Below, one piece after another: positions 16,982-26,657 of a DNA stretch of 56,835 nucleotides. Source of the DNA: a virus; the IMG/VR virus record IMGVR_UViG_3300029309_000046, positions 1 to 56,835 of that record. One strand, written 5' to 3'. Each line of letters opens with the position of its first letter. Positions within the stretch are counted from its first letter, which is position 1. Both the position numbers and the translations under genes were made by a program. The notes under the pieces were generated by a model. That model ran no database searches. It had not been told where the DNA came from and saw only the letters and a program-made list of their open reading frames with translations.

Positions 16982-17823
16982 GTTTTATAAGTAATATATT
17001 TGGTGGTGGCGGAGGTGCACCTCAATCAACTCCAGCATCTCAAACACAATATGTAAGAGAAGCTCCTGGTATTGAAGAAAGAAAATTAGAATTAATGGAT
17101 ATTGCGCGTCAGGTAGCGCAACAACCAGTTAGTATTCCAGATGTTAAAACAGCACCGTTATCAGTTTTAGAACAAAGAGGTATTAAAACTGCAGGGACAA
17201 CGGGCATCGGATCACCGACAACGGCTGCGGGTATTGGACAAATATTATCAGCGGCTCAAGCACCAAACATTTCTCAGTTTTTTAATCCTTTCCAACAATA
17301 TGTAACTGATGAAATTAACAGACAAGCACAAATGGGACAAAATCAATTATCTGCGCAAGCTGTTAGATCAGGTGCTTTTGGTGGTGGAAGAGAAGGTGTA
17401 CAAAGAGCAGAACAAGATTTAAGAAGATTAGAGGCAATAGGTAGATCACAAGCACAAGGTTTTCAAACTGCATTAGGAGCGGCACAGAATCAACAAAGAG
17501 TTGGTTTAGCAGCTGGACAACAATTAGGTGCTCTTGGACAACAGCAACAAGATATGGCAAGACAAGATATTAATCAATTATTAGCAGCTGGTGGTTTAGA
17601 AAGACAGTTAGCACAACAAGCTTTAGATGCTCAAAGAGCAACACAATTACAACAAGCTTACGAGCCATTCCAAAGAGCAGAGTTCTTAAAAAACATTTAC
17701 GCTGCAGGGCCAACTAGTCAGTCACAAATAACAATGTCTACTGCACCGACAGCAGCACCTTTAGCACAATCTATAGGAACAGGATTAGGAGCTTTCCAAG
17801 CGTTCTCAGGAATAGGAGGGTAA
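16978..17823 (+). CDS. Ala/Gln-rich DNA-ejection-type protein
   Basis: 281 residues starting MSFISNIFGGGGGAPQS. Long helical stretches are rich in Ala, Gln and Arg (SAQAVRSGAFGGGREGVQRA, then repeated QQL/QQQ blocks at 130-240), as in the internal virion and DNA-transfer proteins of podoviruses. ATG overlaps the previous stop by four bases. Likely packed inside the head and injected with the DNA. Confidence 0.75.
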   Translation: MSFISNIFGGGGGAPQSTPASQTQYVREAPGIEERKLELMDIARQVAQQPVSIPDVKTAPLSVLEQRGIKTAGTTGIGSPTTAAGIGQILSAAQAPNISQFFNPFQQYVTDEINRQAQMGQNQLSAQAVRSGAFGGGREGVQRAEQDLRRLEAIGRSQAQGFQTALGAAQNQQRVGLAAGQQLGALGQQQQDMARQDINQLLAAGGLERQLAQQALDAQRATQLQQAYEPFQRAEFLKNIYAAGPTSQSQITMSTAPTAAPLAQSIGTGLGAFQAFSGIGG

Positions 17824-19056
17824 ATGAATAAGGTTTTATTAAGACCCCTTTTTAGAGATGCTTATCTTAAAAAAGAAAAAAAATTAGATGTTAAGAAATT
17901 TAAAGTTGGTGGTTTATCTGAAGTAGAACGAAGAAACTTATTACTTACACCTATAACTTCAGCTTTATTACAAGCAAGAAAAGCACCTGGAGAATCTGAA
18001 TTAGGAGCATTGGCTAGAACTCTTGGTCAAGGTATGGCGGCAGTTCCTACAGTGGCTTCTCAGATAGCGAGTTTAGAGGAGGATGATGATGATAAAGTTG
18101 ATCAATTTGAATTAGTAGCAGACGAAGATTTACCACCTGAATTACAAGGTAAGGGAGCTTATCAAAGAAACCTTACAACAATGAAACTTGAAAAAATAGG
18201 AAGAGAAAAAGAAGAAAAAGATAAAGATAAGTTTAAAATACTAACTCCTGAAGAAGCTAGTGCAGAATTTGGCCAAGCATATAATCCTGATTTGCTATAT
18301 CAAAGAAATTTAGTTACAGATAAAATTGACATACTTGGTAAGTCTGGAACTACTGTAAATGTAGGTGGAGAAATAGATCCTTATACAAAAAAAATTGGTG
18401 AGGAGTTAGGAAAAGCTGATGCAGAAGAATTTGGAAGTGTTAGAAAAACTTTTAATAGTGCTGTTCAATTAGATAATATATTAGAGCAATTAGATATACT
18501 TGCAAAGTTACCTGACGATGAATTGAAAACAGGTGCTTTAGGAGAATTTAGATTATCTGCTACTAAATTTTTAAATGAGTTTGGTATTGAAGCTAACTTT
18601 CAAAATGTTCCTTTGGCGGAAGTTTTAAGAACTGTAGGAGGTAAATTAACAATAGATAACCTTCAAGGTTTTAAAGGAGCAATATCAAATAAAGAATTAA
18701 GTTTTGTTGCTAATGTAACTCCAGGACTAAGTATGTCTAAAGATGGTATTTTACTTAACACAGCGTTAACAAGAAGAGCAAACGAAATAAATAAAAAATT
18801 CTTTTTAGAAGTTGTAGAGCCTTTCATGGCTGCTAACAAAGGATTACAAGGTAGATATGAAGGTAAAACTTATGGACAAATGAAAGCAGAATTTCATAAA
18901 AATAATCCATTAATCACAGAAGATATACAAAAACAAATAAATTTAAATATGAACAAAGTTGATCCAGAATTTGCAGAAAATATAATTACAGATAGTGAAG
19001 GAAATCAATATATATATGTAGGTGGTCAGTACATACCTTATAACCCGGAGAATTAA
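17824..19056 (+). CDS. Internal virion protein, 410 aa
   Basis: Starts directly after the previous stop with AGGAGGG upstream. Conserved-looking block KVGGLSEVERRNLLLTPITS at 26-45, then an Ala/Gly helix (ALARTLGQGMAAVPTVASQI) and an acidic linker. Residues 200-400 are helical. Context within the ejection-protein run suggests a virion component. No named family. Confidence 0.65.
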   Translation: MNKVLLRPLFRDAYLKKEKKLDVKKFKVGGLSEVERRNLLLTPITSALLQARKAPGESELGALARTLGQGMAAVPTVASQIASLEEDDDDKVDQFELVADEDLPPELQGKGAYQRNLTTMKLEKIGREKEEKDKDKFKILTPEEASAEFGQAYNPDLLYQRNLVTDKIDILGKSGTTVNVGGEIDPYTKKIGEELGKADAEEFGSVRKTFNSAVQLDNILEQLDILAKLPDDELKTGALGEFRLSATKFLNEFGIEANFQNVPLAEVLRTVGGKLTIDNLQGFKGAISNKELSFVANVTPGLSMSKDGILLNTALTRRANEINKKFFLEVVEPFMAANKGLQGRYEGKTYGQMKAEFHKNNPLITEDIQKQINLNMNKVDPEFAENIITDSEGNQYIYVGGQYIPYNPEN

Positions 19057-19057
19057 A

Positions 19058-21688
19058 ATGGTTACTAAAGTTATAGATCCTAAAAAAATAAAAGAACTCG
19101 ATGAAATACGAAAAAAAAAGTTAGGCATTAATGATAACGCTATTACTGATGAAAATAAAATTAAAGAACTAGATAAAATAAGATTAGATAAAAAAGAAAA
19201 AAGTTTTTTGTCAGGAGTAGGTGAGGCAGTTTATGAATTTTTTTCAGGAACAAAATCTACTGAATTTTCTGATATGCCTGAAATTGGTGAATATGTAGGT
19301 GAAGGTGCTGGTAAAGTTGCCTTAGGTATGAGTATTACACCAAACATAAGAACACAGGCACAAATTATAATGGAGCAAGTACCAGGAAGTAATATAATGG
19401 AAGACAAGTTTGGTAATCCTATTGCTGTAATGCCAGACGGTCAATCTTTTTATTTAAATAGACCTGGTGCTTCTTTTCAAGATTTTATTCAAACTACTTC
19501 ACAAATTTTACAATACATTCCAGGATACTCTACAATTGCAAAAAAATTTGCAGGAAATATTTTAAAAAGATCACTCGCACAAACTGGACAAGCAGGAGCA
19601 GTTACTACCGCTCAAGAATTAGGAGCAGTAGCACTTGGAGGTGATTTTGATGTTGGAAGAGTAGGTATAACTGGTGCTATAACATTAGGATTTGAAGGTG
19701 TGCTTGGCCCTGTCGGTAGAGGAGTTCTAAAAATGTTTAGAAGTAACCCTAATTATTATAAGTTGATTACAGAAACTGTTGATGGCGAAAAGGTAAGAAG
19801 AATAGAAATTACACCTGCAGGTGAAAAAGCATTGAAAGCAGCAGGTGTAGATACGAAAAAAATGACACCAGAGTTTGCTGAAAATTTCTTTAATCAAGTC
19901 GCTAAAGGTTTTGATGATGAAGTTGCTGCTGTACAAGCAGGTGCAGGAGAATTCGGATTTGAACTTTCACAATCACAAGCGAAAAGAAATGAAGAAGGTA
20001 TTGCTGCGTTATATGAAGCTGCAAAAGGTGCCTTTGGTCCTGAAGTGCAAAAAAAAGCATTAGAGTTTTTAAGAAAACAAGAAATTGATATTGGTCTTGG
20101 ATTAAAAGCTATGATAAAAAAATTCAATCAAGGTAATGTTATTGAAGAAGGTGTAGAAGACATTGGTCAAGGATTAATCAATACTATTGAAGAAGCTTTT
20201 GACGTAGCATCTAAAAAAGTTGATGATGCTTACAACCTAGTAGATAAAGATGCTATATTTAATGGTGAAGCATCTAACATTCAATTGTTAACTAATTCAG
20301 TAAAAAAAACAATTAAGGATGAAACAAAACAACCATACAATTTTTTAAAAGCTATCGATGAAGCCACTGGTATTTTAGATACAAAACTTACACCAGCTTC
20401 TACTCAAGCTTTTAAAGAAATAAAATCATTTGTTAATAGTTTTAAGAAGAAAAAAAGTCAGAAAAAAGTACCTCCAAAAACTTTAAATGATTTTGAAATT
20501 ATGAGAAAAAAATTAGCCAATTTTATTGGTGCTGCTAAGAATGATACTGATAAAAAAACTGCTATCGCTATTAAACAAGAATTCGATAAATTATATAACG
20601 ATACAATGGATAATTTATTGTTTGCTGGAAAAGAAGGCGATGAAGTAATAAAAAATAATTTAATAAAAGCCAGAGAGGCTTTTCGTTATAAAGAACAAAC
20701 ATTTAAAAATAACCCAATTAAAAAAGGTAATGTTACTGTTCAAGATACAGCAGGGAATGCAATTCAAAAAATATTATTAGATCCAGATGTGACAGGAATG
20801 AAAGCTATAAATTATATTTATGGTTTAGGAACTGTGGGAAGAAAAAAAGATGGTGCACAAATAATAAACAGATTAAAAACGGTTTTTGGTGTAGATGATT
20901 TAACTCCTAAAGCAGCGGCTTTAAAAAATAATGATTTTGCTAAATTAAGAGGCGGGATGATTGAAAAAATGTTTAATGACTCAATAAGAAACGGAAAATT
21001 TAATCCTGCTGCAATGGTAAGAAATTTTGATTACATATTTGAAAAAAATCCTGATTTTGCAAGATCGTTATTTGATGCAACAGAAATTACTACTTTAAAA
21101 AATTTTGTAAATGAGGTTAGAAAAACTTTAAAACCTGCTGACTTAGTAAATCCATCTAATACAGCGGCTGGTATAAGTAGAATATTTCAAAGAGGTGCAA
21201 GACAATTAGTTGGTATAATTGGTTTTAAATTAGCAAACATTCAGGGTTTATTATTAGGAAGAAGTGCTTTCGATAATGCAAAAGATGTATTTGAACAAAG
21301 AGCAGCAAAAAAATTAATTAATAAAGAATTTGGTGGTGATACACCAGGATGGCTTCAAACTATGAACCGAGCTACAGGAACAGGGAAAAAACTTGCATCA
21401 ACAGTTGCTATTGTTAACCAAGCTTACGGACAAGAGATTCCTAAAGGTGGTATTGATGCAGCTCAGTTTTCAGCTGTTGAAGAAGCTTTACCTGAACCAA
21501 AAAGTAAAGAGGGTGTCATAAAAGATATCGGACCATTACCTAATCCTTTTAAACCAAAACAAGATGATCGAGTTTCTTTACCATCACCTGCAAGACAAGG
21601 TATTGAACAACTAACTGCACAAAATTATGACAATCTATTTCCTGATGATGCTTTAGGGGCTGCGATAGCTCAAAGGAGAACTGTATAA
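19058..21688 (+). CDS. Large internal/ejection protein, 876 aa
   Basis: ATG at 19058 is chosen because GGAG sits 7 bases upstream; an in-frame ATG at 19022 lacks one. The protein is helical throughout, with Gly/Ala-rich potential membrane segments near 80-215 (VGITGAITLGFEGVLGPVGR) and Lys-rich coiled regions later. Size, composition and place after smaller Ala/Gln-rich proteins match the large injected proteins of P22- and T7-like phages, which line the envelope-crossing channel. No lytic motif seen. Confidence 0.75.
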   Translation: MVTKVIDPKKIKELDEIRKKKLGINDNAITDENKIKELDKIRLDKKEKSFLSGVGEAVYEFFSGTKSTEFSDMPEIGEYVGEGAGKVALGMSITPNIRTQAQIIMEQVPGSNIMEDKFGNPIAVMPDGQSFYLNRPGASFQDFIQTTSQILQYIPGYSTIAKKFAGNILKRSLAQTGQAGAVTTAQELGAVALGGDFDVGRVGITGAITLGFEGVLGPVGRGVLKMFRSNPNYYKLITETVDGEKVRRIEITPAGEKALKAAGVDTKKMTPEFAENFFNQVAKGFDDEVAAVQAGAGEFGFELSQSQAKRNEEGIAALYEAAKGAFGPEVQKKALEFLRKQEIDIGLGLKAMIKKFNQGNVIEEGVEDIGQGLINTIEEAFDVASKKVDDAYNLVDKDAIFNGEASNIQLLTNSVKKTIKDETKQPYNFLKAIDEATGILDTKLTPASTQAFKEIKSFVNSFKKKKSQKKVPPKTLNDFEIMRKKLANFIGAAKNDTDKKTAIAIKQEFDKLYNDTMDNLLFAGKEGDEVIKNNLIKAREAFRYKEQTFKNNPIKKGNVTVQDTAGNAIQKILLDPDVTGMKAINYIYGLGTVGRKKDGAQIINRLKTVFGVDDLTPKAAALKNNDFAKLRGGMIEKMFNDSIRNGKFNPAAMVRNFDYIFEKNPDFARSLFDATEITTLKNFVNEVRKTLKPADLVNPSNTAAGISRIFQRGARQLVGIIGFKLANIQGLLLGRSAFDNAKDVFEQRAAKKLINKEFGGDTPGWLQTMNRATGTGKKLASTVAIVNQAYGQEIPKGGIDAAQFSAVEEALPEPKSKEGVIKDIGPLPNPFKPKQDDRVSLPSPARQGIEQLTAQNYDNLFPDDALGAAIAQRRTV

Positions 21689-21879
21689 TGTCTAAGTCAG
21701 CACTTGAAAGAATAGAATCACACGAAAAACTTTGTCGTATCATGCAAAAACAAACGCATGATAGAATACATAGAATTGAGTCCTCAATTACAAGGATAGA
21801 AAGAATTTTAATTGGATGTGCTGGTGGATTATTAGCAGGTATGGGATATATAATTTTAGAACTAGTGACAAGGATATGA
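21688..21879 (+). CDS. XhlA-like small membrane protein (possible holin)
   Basis: 63 residues. The first 38 form a charged helix (ALERIESHEKLCRIMQKQTH, then RIHRIESSITRIER) and residues 39-59 are one hydrophobic membrane segment. This layout matches haemolysin XhlA-like phage proteins associated with lysis. AAGGAG upstream; ATG overlaps the previous stop. Holin function is inferred, and a second holin candidate lies at 51396. Confidence 0.65.
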   Translation: MSKSALERIESHEKLCRIMQKQTHDRIHRIESSITRIERILIGCAGGLLAGMGYIILELVTRI

Positions 21880-21880
21880 T

Positions 21881-24355
21881 ATGGTCGCTCCTGTCCTTGG
21901 TTTACCCGCATTATTAAAAGCAATAGCCACTATTGGTGTTGGTGGAGCGGTAGGATATAAAGCACAAAAAGATTTACAACCACTTATAAAAGAGCTAAAA
22001 GCATCTCCGAAAGATATGGATAGCTCAGAATTAAAAATGTTAAGAGCATTATTTATGCCAGCTCAAGCTGTTGCCGCAGAATTAAAGGATATGACGACTT
22101 CAAAATCTGTAGGCACCACAGGGGAAGGCGCAGCAATAGGCCCAAGAGCTGAAGATATTGAAAGAGTGCAAGAGGAGATTAGAGAAGTATCTAAGCCTCC
22201 TGTAACACAAACACCCGTTAAACCAATCACAACAGAAACATTTCCGATCGAACCACAAATAAAACAAGATCCACCTATTCAACCAGATATAGATTTAGAA
22301 ACAACAGAAACATTTCCTGATGATTCAGAAATAAAACCTACTATTTTCTATAATAAAACTAAAGAATATGAGGGACCTATTGTTGAAACAAATAATCTAG
22401 ATAATAATTTACAGGAACAAATAGCAAAATACGCAGGCACAAGAGAACAAATAAGTGAAAGCACTAAAATGCCTCAATCGCATAAAAAGAAAATATTTTT
22501 TGCACTTGAAAAAGCTATTCAAGAAAAATATCCTACAGAACTATCTTCAGAAGAGTCAAATGTAGAAGGTGATGCACTCTTTTATATAACACAATCAGTA
22601 TACGATTCTTACACAAGTAAAGACGGTAAGGTTCCTAATAATGTTGTTATGGCTCAAGATGATGCAGGAATACCTTTAGCAGCTGCAAACATAGAGGTTT
22701 TTCCGGAGGGTAAAGTATCTTTTTATCCGAAACGTAAAGTAAAAAGAGTTAAAACTGAACCTGCAATTTACATAGAAACGATAGGTAGTTTAAATCGTGA
22801 AGCTACTGAAAATGTTTTAAATCAAATAGAAAAATTAGCTGATGCTCAAGGTATTAGGTATGTTGTAGCAGAAGATTTGACTTCTGAAGCTGCTGAAAAA
22901 GCTTTTAAGAATAGAGGTTTTGTACCTGCCAAAAAAGGTTTTTTTGAGGGAGAACAAATAAAAACTGCAGATTGGAGAGGTGGTAAAACAATAATTCAAA
23001 AAAATATGGTTTTAGATTTAGGTAAAAAAAATGAAACTACAGAAACCGAAATTGCGAAAGAAGCTGTAAAAGAACAACTACAAACTCCTGCAGTGGCAGG
23101 AACTAAAACAAATGAACAAACAAGATTTTATCCTAAAGCTCAAGAGGGAGGAAAAGAAATAACAGCAGGAATTTCAGCGCAACGGGAAGATATTCCAGAG
23201 CTGTTAGAACAAGGAAAATTAGCAGTTCCAATTAAAAATTTTTTCGAAAACACTCCTGATGTAGTTAACTACAAAATAGCAGATACAGTTGGCTCTTACG
23301 CAGAAACAGTGGAAAGAAGTTTGGATATAGAGGCTAATGTTAAATCAAATTTTAATTTGGATAAATTTGGTGATGTTATTAAGGAAAGAGCAAAAGAATT
23401 TAATCAAGATGCTGCCTTTGTAGCAGAAACAGTTCCAAGTAATTTTGAAGGTGCAAATATTGGTTTTGAAATGGATTTTGGTTCTAACTTAAAAATGCAA
23501 GATGCTCTCAATTTTGCAAATTTAATAAATGAAACAGCGACGGTAGATGGTTTTACTTTTAAAGTAAAAAATTTAGATTCATCCGGTTCATCAATTTATC
23601 TACCTCAGACACAAAAAGATTTAGAATTAATACAACAATCAATTAAAAAATTTGGAACTACTGAAAATATAAGAGAGGCAGGATTTATTATGCCTGATGG
23701 TAAAATGTTAAATTTTAGTTTAAGAGGTAGAAATTTTAGAGACACAGAACACAGAAGAGTCGCATTCTTAACTACAGAAGGGTACAACGGTGTTGATTTT
23801 GGACCTATGTATGATTGGATGCTAAAAACAGGTGGGGTTAGAGTTACAGGAAATCAGAATAGATTGTATGCTGAATTTGCAGGAAAACCTACAACTACTC
23901 AAATAAAAAAATTAACAGATGAATATAATCAAAATAGAGATAAATATGATTCAATGATCATAAGTATTACGATGCCGGGAGATGAAGATTTTTTTAGAGG
24001 TGGTTTTGGGTCAGAACAATATAGGGGTGGAGAAAAATCAGGAATAGACTTAAGAAAACAAAAATTAAGATTACCAAATGAAGCTTTTTATGAAGTAAAT
24101 GGTGAAGAGGCCAATGCTAATGATATCTATAGAAAATTTAAAGCGACAGATATTGTTGGAAAAACGTTTACTGGTTTAAGACAAATAAATTTACCAGAAT
24201 TTTCAAATCTATCTAACGAAGATGCTAGAAAAAGAATAAATGCTATTTATGAAAATATTGAAGGATTGTCAGAAAACAGTGGATTAAAAAAACTAGACAA
24301 ACCAAAAATTAAGTTTTATAACACAAAACTATATACGAAAGGGAAAGATTATTAA
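21881..24355 (+). CDS. Large multidomain protein with GNAT-like and polyvalent-type domains
   Basis: 824 residues, AAGGA upstream. Order: hydrophobic segment 5-24; helical part; Pro/Thr-rich linker 105-150; GNAT-like domain about 253-380 (VVMAQDDAGIPLAAANIEVF, then SEAAEKAFKNRGFVPAKKG); linker; region 420-600; and GFIMPDGKMLNFSLRGR followed by DTEHRRV at 601-630, which resembles a domain found in large phage polyvalent proteins. Such proteins may be injected to act on the host early. Domain calls are by eye. Confidence 0.65.
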   Translation: MVAPVLGLPALLKAIATIGVGGAVGYKAQKDLQPLIKELKASPKDMDSSELKMLRALFMPAQAVAAELKDMTTSKSVGTTGEGAAIGPRAEDIERVQEEIREVSKPPVTQTPVKPITTETFPIEPQIKQDPPIQPDIDLETTETFPDDSEIKPTIFYNKTKEYEGPIVETNNLDNNLQEQIAKYAGTREQISESTKMPQSHKKKIFFALEKAIQEKYPTELSSEESNVEGDALFYITQSVYDSYTSKDGKVPNNVVMAQDDAGIPLAAANIEVFPEGKVSFYPKRKVKRVKTEPAIYIETIGSLNREATENVLNQIEKLADAQGIRYVVAEDLTSEAAEKAFKNRGFVPAKKGFFEGEQIKTADWRGGKTIIQKNMVLDLGKKNETTETEIAKEAVKEQLQTPAVAGTKTNEQTRFYPKAQEGGKEITAGISAQREDIPELLEQGKLAVPIKNFFENTPDVVNYKIADTVGSYAETVERSLDIEANVKSNFNLDKFGDVIKERAKEFNQDAAFVAETVPSNFEGANIGFEMDFGSNLKMQDALNFANLINETATVDGFTFKVKNLDSSGSSIYLPQTQKDLELIQQSIKKFGTTENIREAGFIMPDGKMLNFSLRGRNFRDTEHRRVAFLTTEGYNGVDFGPMYDWMLKTGGVRVTGNQNRLYAEFAGKPTTTQIKKLTDEYNQNRDKYDSMIISITMPGDEDFFRGGFGSEQYRGGEKSGIDLRKQKLRLPNEAFYEVNGEEANANDIYRKFKATDIVGKTFTGLRQINLPEFSNLSNEDARKRINAIYENIEGLSENSGLKKLDKPKIKFYNTKLYTKGKDY

Positions 24356-24528
24356 TGGCAACTGTAAAAGGTGTATACGATTTAATAAAAGCTGATCAAA
24401 AAGCAGGTAAACCTTTATCTGAAATTGATCTTGCAATACTTAAAGCTGTAGAGGGTGAGAATAAAGATAAAAAAACAAAAGAAGTAGATGTTTCTTTTGT
24501 TAAGAATAAAGATGAAACGGATTCGTAA
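24355..24528 (+). CDS. Small protein, 57 aa
   Basis: ATG overlaps the previous stop (TAATG). Sequence MATVKGVYDLIKADQKAGKP then LSEIDLAILKAVEG, helical and acidic towards the end. Its 3' end overlaps the exonuclease start by 17 bases. No family recognised; coupling supports expression. Confidence 0.6.
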   Translation: MATVKGVYDLIKADQKAGKPLSEIDLAILKAVEGENKDKKTKEVDVSFVKNKDETDS

Positions 24529-25168
24529 ATATCCATATAAACATTATAATAGATTTTCAGATACTACAGGACGAAAATATCTTGTAGGAGAGGCTAAAGT
24601 TCCAAGCGTTACCACAATTTTATCAGCTACGAAGGACAAAAGATTTTTAGATAATTGGCGTAGAAAAGTTGGGAATGAAGAAGCGGATCGAATTATGCAA
24701 CAAGCATCTACGATTGGTACAGAAATGCACCAAGTATTAGAATACGCTTACAATGGAGAGGGCTATTTTAATGCAAGTGAATCGGGTAAACAACCACGGA
24801 TGATGGCCAAAATTATTTTAGATAATTTAGATATAGAAGAGGTTTGGGGTAACGAGGTGTCATTAGAATATGAAAACCAATACGCAGGCACAACAGATTT
24901 AGTTGCAATGGCCTACGGTAAACCATCTATTATAGATTTTAAACAAGCTAACAAACCCAAAAGAGAAGAATGGGTTGATGATTATAAACTTCAACTAGGT
25001 GCATACTATCTTGCACATAAGAAAAATTACGGACCAATAGAACAAGGTGTAATTAGTATTTGTACAAGAGGATTACAATATCAAGAATTTAAATTAAATG
25101 AAGCTGATCTATCTGAATATGGTGATAAGTTTTTAGAAAGAGTTGAACAGTTTAAAAAATTACAATAA
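24512..25168 (+). CDS. PD-(D/E)XK exonuclease (RecB/Cas4-like)
   Basis: 218 residues from ATG 24512; the open frame extends to 24488 but homologous proteins start near KRIRKYPY. Motifs: GTEMHQVLE (H73), TTDLVAM (D129), IIDFKQAN (D142, K144) and the QLGAYY motif (Q161), the full catalytic set of phage exonucleases of this fold. It probably processes DNA ends in replication, recombination or host DNA breakdown. Its 3' end overlaps the convergent helicase gene by 9 bases. Confidence 0.9.
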   Translation: MKRIRKYPYKHYNRFSDTTGRKYLVGEAKVPSVTTILSATKDKRFLDNWRRKVGNEEADRIMQQASTIGTEMHQVLEYAYNGEGYFNASESGKQPRMMAKIILDNLDIEEVWGNEVSLEYENQYAGTTDLVAMAYGKPSIIDFKQANKPKREEWVDDYKLQLGAYYLAHKKNYGPIEQGVISICTRGLQYQEFKLNEADLSEYGDKFLERVEQFKKLQ

Positions 25169-26617
25169 CCAATCCTTAAGTTCTTCTTCACCTAAAGTTT
25201 TCGCTGCGATCTGGCCTTTTTTAGTTAAGGCCTTCATTATCTTTTCATCAATGGTATTTTCTGTAATTATATCTATAATCACTACCGTGCCGGTCTGTCC
25301 TGATCGATGCGCTCTATCTTCAGATTGTTTTCTGACTTCTAAATTATAATTATTAGAAAAATAAACCACTGTGTTCGCGGCAGTAAGAGTTAAACCGTAA
25401 CCACCCGTTGTAGGATTACTAACAAAAAATCTAACTTTAGGATCGTTTTGAAAAGACTCTATGGCCTTTTGTCTATCCTTAACTTTAGTAGCCCCATAAA
25501 TTTCAACAAAAGAATCTTTACCATACTTAGTTGTAAGAAAATTTTTAATTTGTTCTATGTTATAAATGTAATTAGCCCAAATAATTATTTTATCATCAGT
25601 CTCTTCAATAATTTCTTCTAAAGCATTTATCTTTTGTTTTCCAAATTCAAGAATATTACCATCGTCATCTTTACAAAAACCATTTGTAAGTTGATGTAAT
25701 TTAATCATTTCAGTTAATTTATTACTAAATGATATAGTTGAATCGTTTACAATAGCTAATGCTCGCCTTCTAAGTTTTTCATAAAGAACACCTTGCTCTG
25801 TTGACATATGTACAACTCTTTTCTGTCTTACTTTTGGCTCAAGATCTAAACATTCATCTTTACGAACTCTAAAAGAAAAAACATCTAGTTTGTGTTCTAG
25901 CTCTTCTATATTTTTATAAAACTTTGGAATAGATATATATCTATTTGCACCCATCTGAATCTGTTGCATCTCTGCATATCTGTTTCTAAAAGCGTAATAA
26001 CTTTCATATCCTAACAATTTAGGGTCTAAAAAATAACACTGTGAATATAAATCAAGGGGAGATTTAGTTACAGGGGATCCTGTTAATATTCTTCTATATT
26101 TAATATGTTTTGTTAAAGATAGTATATATTTAGTTCTTTTGGCCTTAGGGTTCTTAATTGTGGTAGATTCATCAATAACAACAAAGTTCTGCGGAAATTT
26201 TTTCAAAAAAGACTCAGCTTCTTTGAATCCCGTTTTACCACTTAAAGCTTCAACATTCATAAGAAATATCTTTAGTTTCTCACTTTTTAAAAACTTATCC
26301 CACATTTTAGGTTTATCAACCTTCCATTGAAATATATCTCTTTGCACTATATCTGGTAGGTGTGCTTGTATTTCTTTACTCCATATAGTGTATACAGATT
26401 TAGGTGCCACTATTAGGACAGTATCTATTTCTTTTTTTAAATATAAATAACCAATATTATCAATCGCAGTTTTTGTTTTACCCGTACCCATCTCCATAAA
26501 ATAAGCATAAGCTAAAGAGTGAGCTGATTTATTTAAGGCAGTTCTTTGGTGATCAAACGGTTTTGTCTTGTAAGGGTATTTCCATTCCATAAAATATTTA
26601 TATTTTTTTTCTTGCAT
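25160..26617 (-). CDS. SNF2-family DEAD/DEAH-type helicase
   Basis: 485 residues. FDHQRTAL is the Q-type motif, MEMGTGKTKT the Walker A (44-48), VVIDESTTIKN the motif II with DEST at 149-152, ILTGSPV motif III, and SEDRAHRSGQTGTV motif VI near the C-terminus. The DEST..KN and HRxGQ forms are typical of SNF2-like ATPases common in marine phages. ATP-driven DNA translocation in replication or repair is likely. It is the only minus-strand gene within the 5' two-thirds of the window, tail-to-tail with the nuclease. A start at MEWKYPY (residue 10) is possible. Confidence 0.92.
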   Translation of the reverse strand: MQEKKYKYFMEWKYPYKTKPFDHQRTALNKSAHSLAYAYFMEMGTGKTKTAIDNIGYLYLKKEIDTVLIVAPKSVYTIWSKEIQAHLPDIVQRDIFQWKVDKPKMWDKFLKSEKLKIFLMNVEALSGKTGFKEAESFLKKFPQNFVVIDESTTIKNPKAKRTKYILSLTKHIKYRRILTGSPVTKSPLDLYSQCYFLDPKLLGYESYYAFRNRYAEMQQIQMGANRYISIPKFYKNIEELEHKLDVFSFRVRKDECLDLEPKVRQKRVVHMSTEQGVLYEKLRRRALAIVNDSTISFSNKLTEMIKLHQLTNGFCKDDDGNILEFGKQKINALEEIIEETDDKIIIWANYIYNIEQIKNFLTTKYGKDSFVEIYGATKVKDRQKAIESFQNDPKVRFFVSNPTTGGYGLTLTAANTVVYFSNNYNLEVRKQSEDRAHRSGQTGTVVIIDIITENTIDEKIMKALTKKGQIAAKTLGEEELKDWLL

Positions 26618-26657
26618 TAATCAAGAAAATAATTATAGACAGATTAGGAGGAAATAT

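Noticed and set aside
24488-24511. Longer start for the PD-(D/E)XK exonuclease
   Set aside because: The extra residues overlap the 57-aa gene and are not needed for the domain; ATG 24512 fits better.
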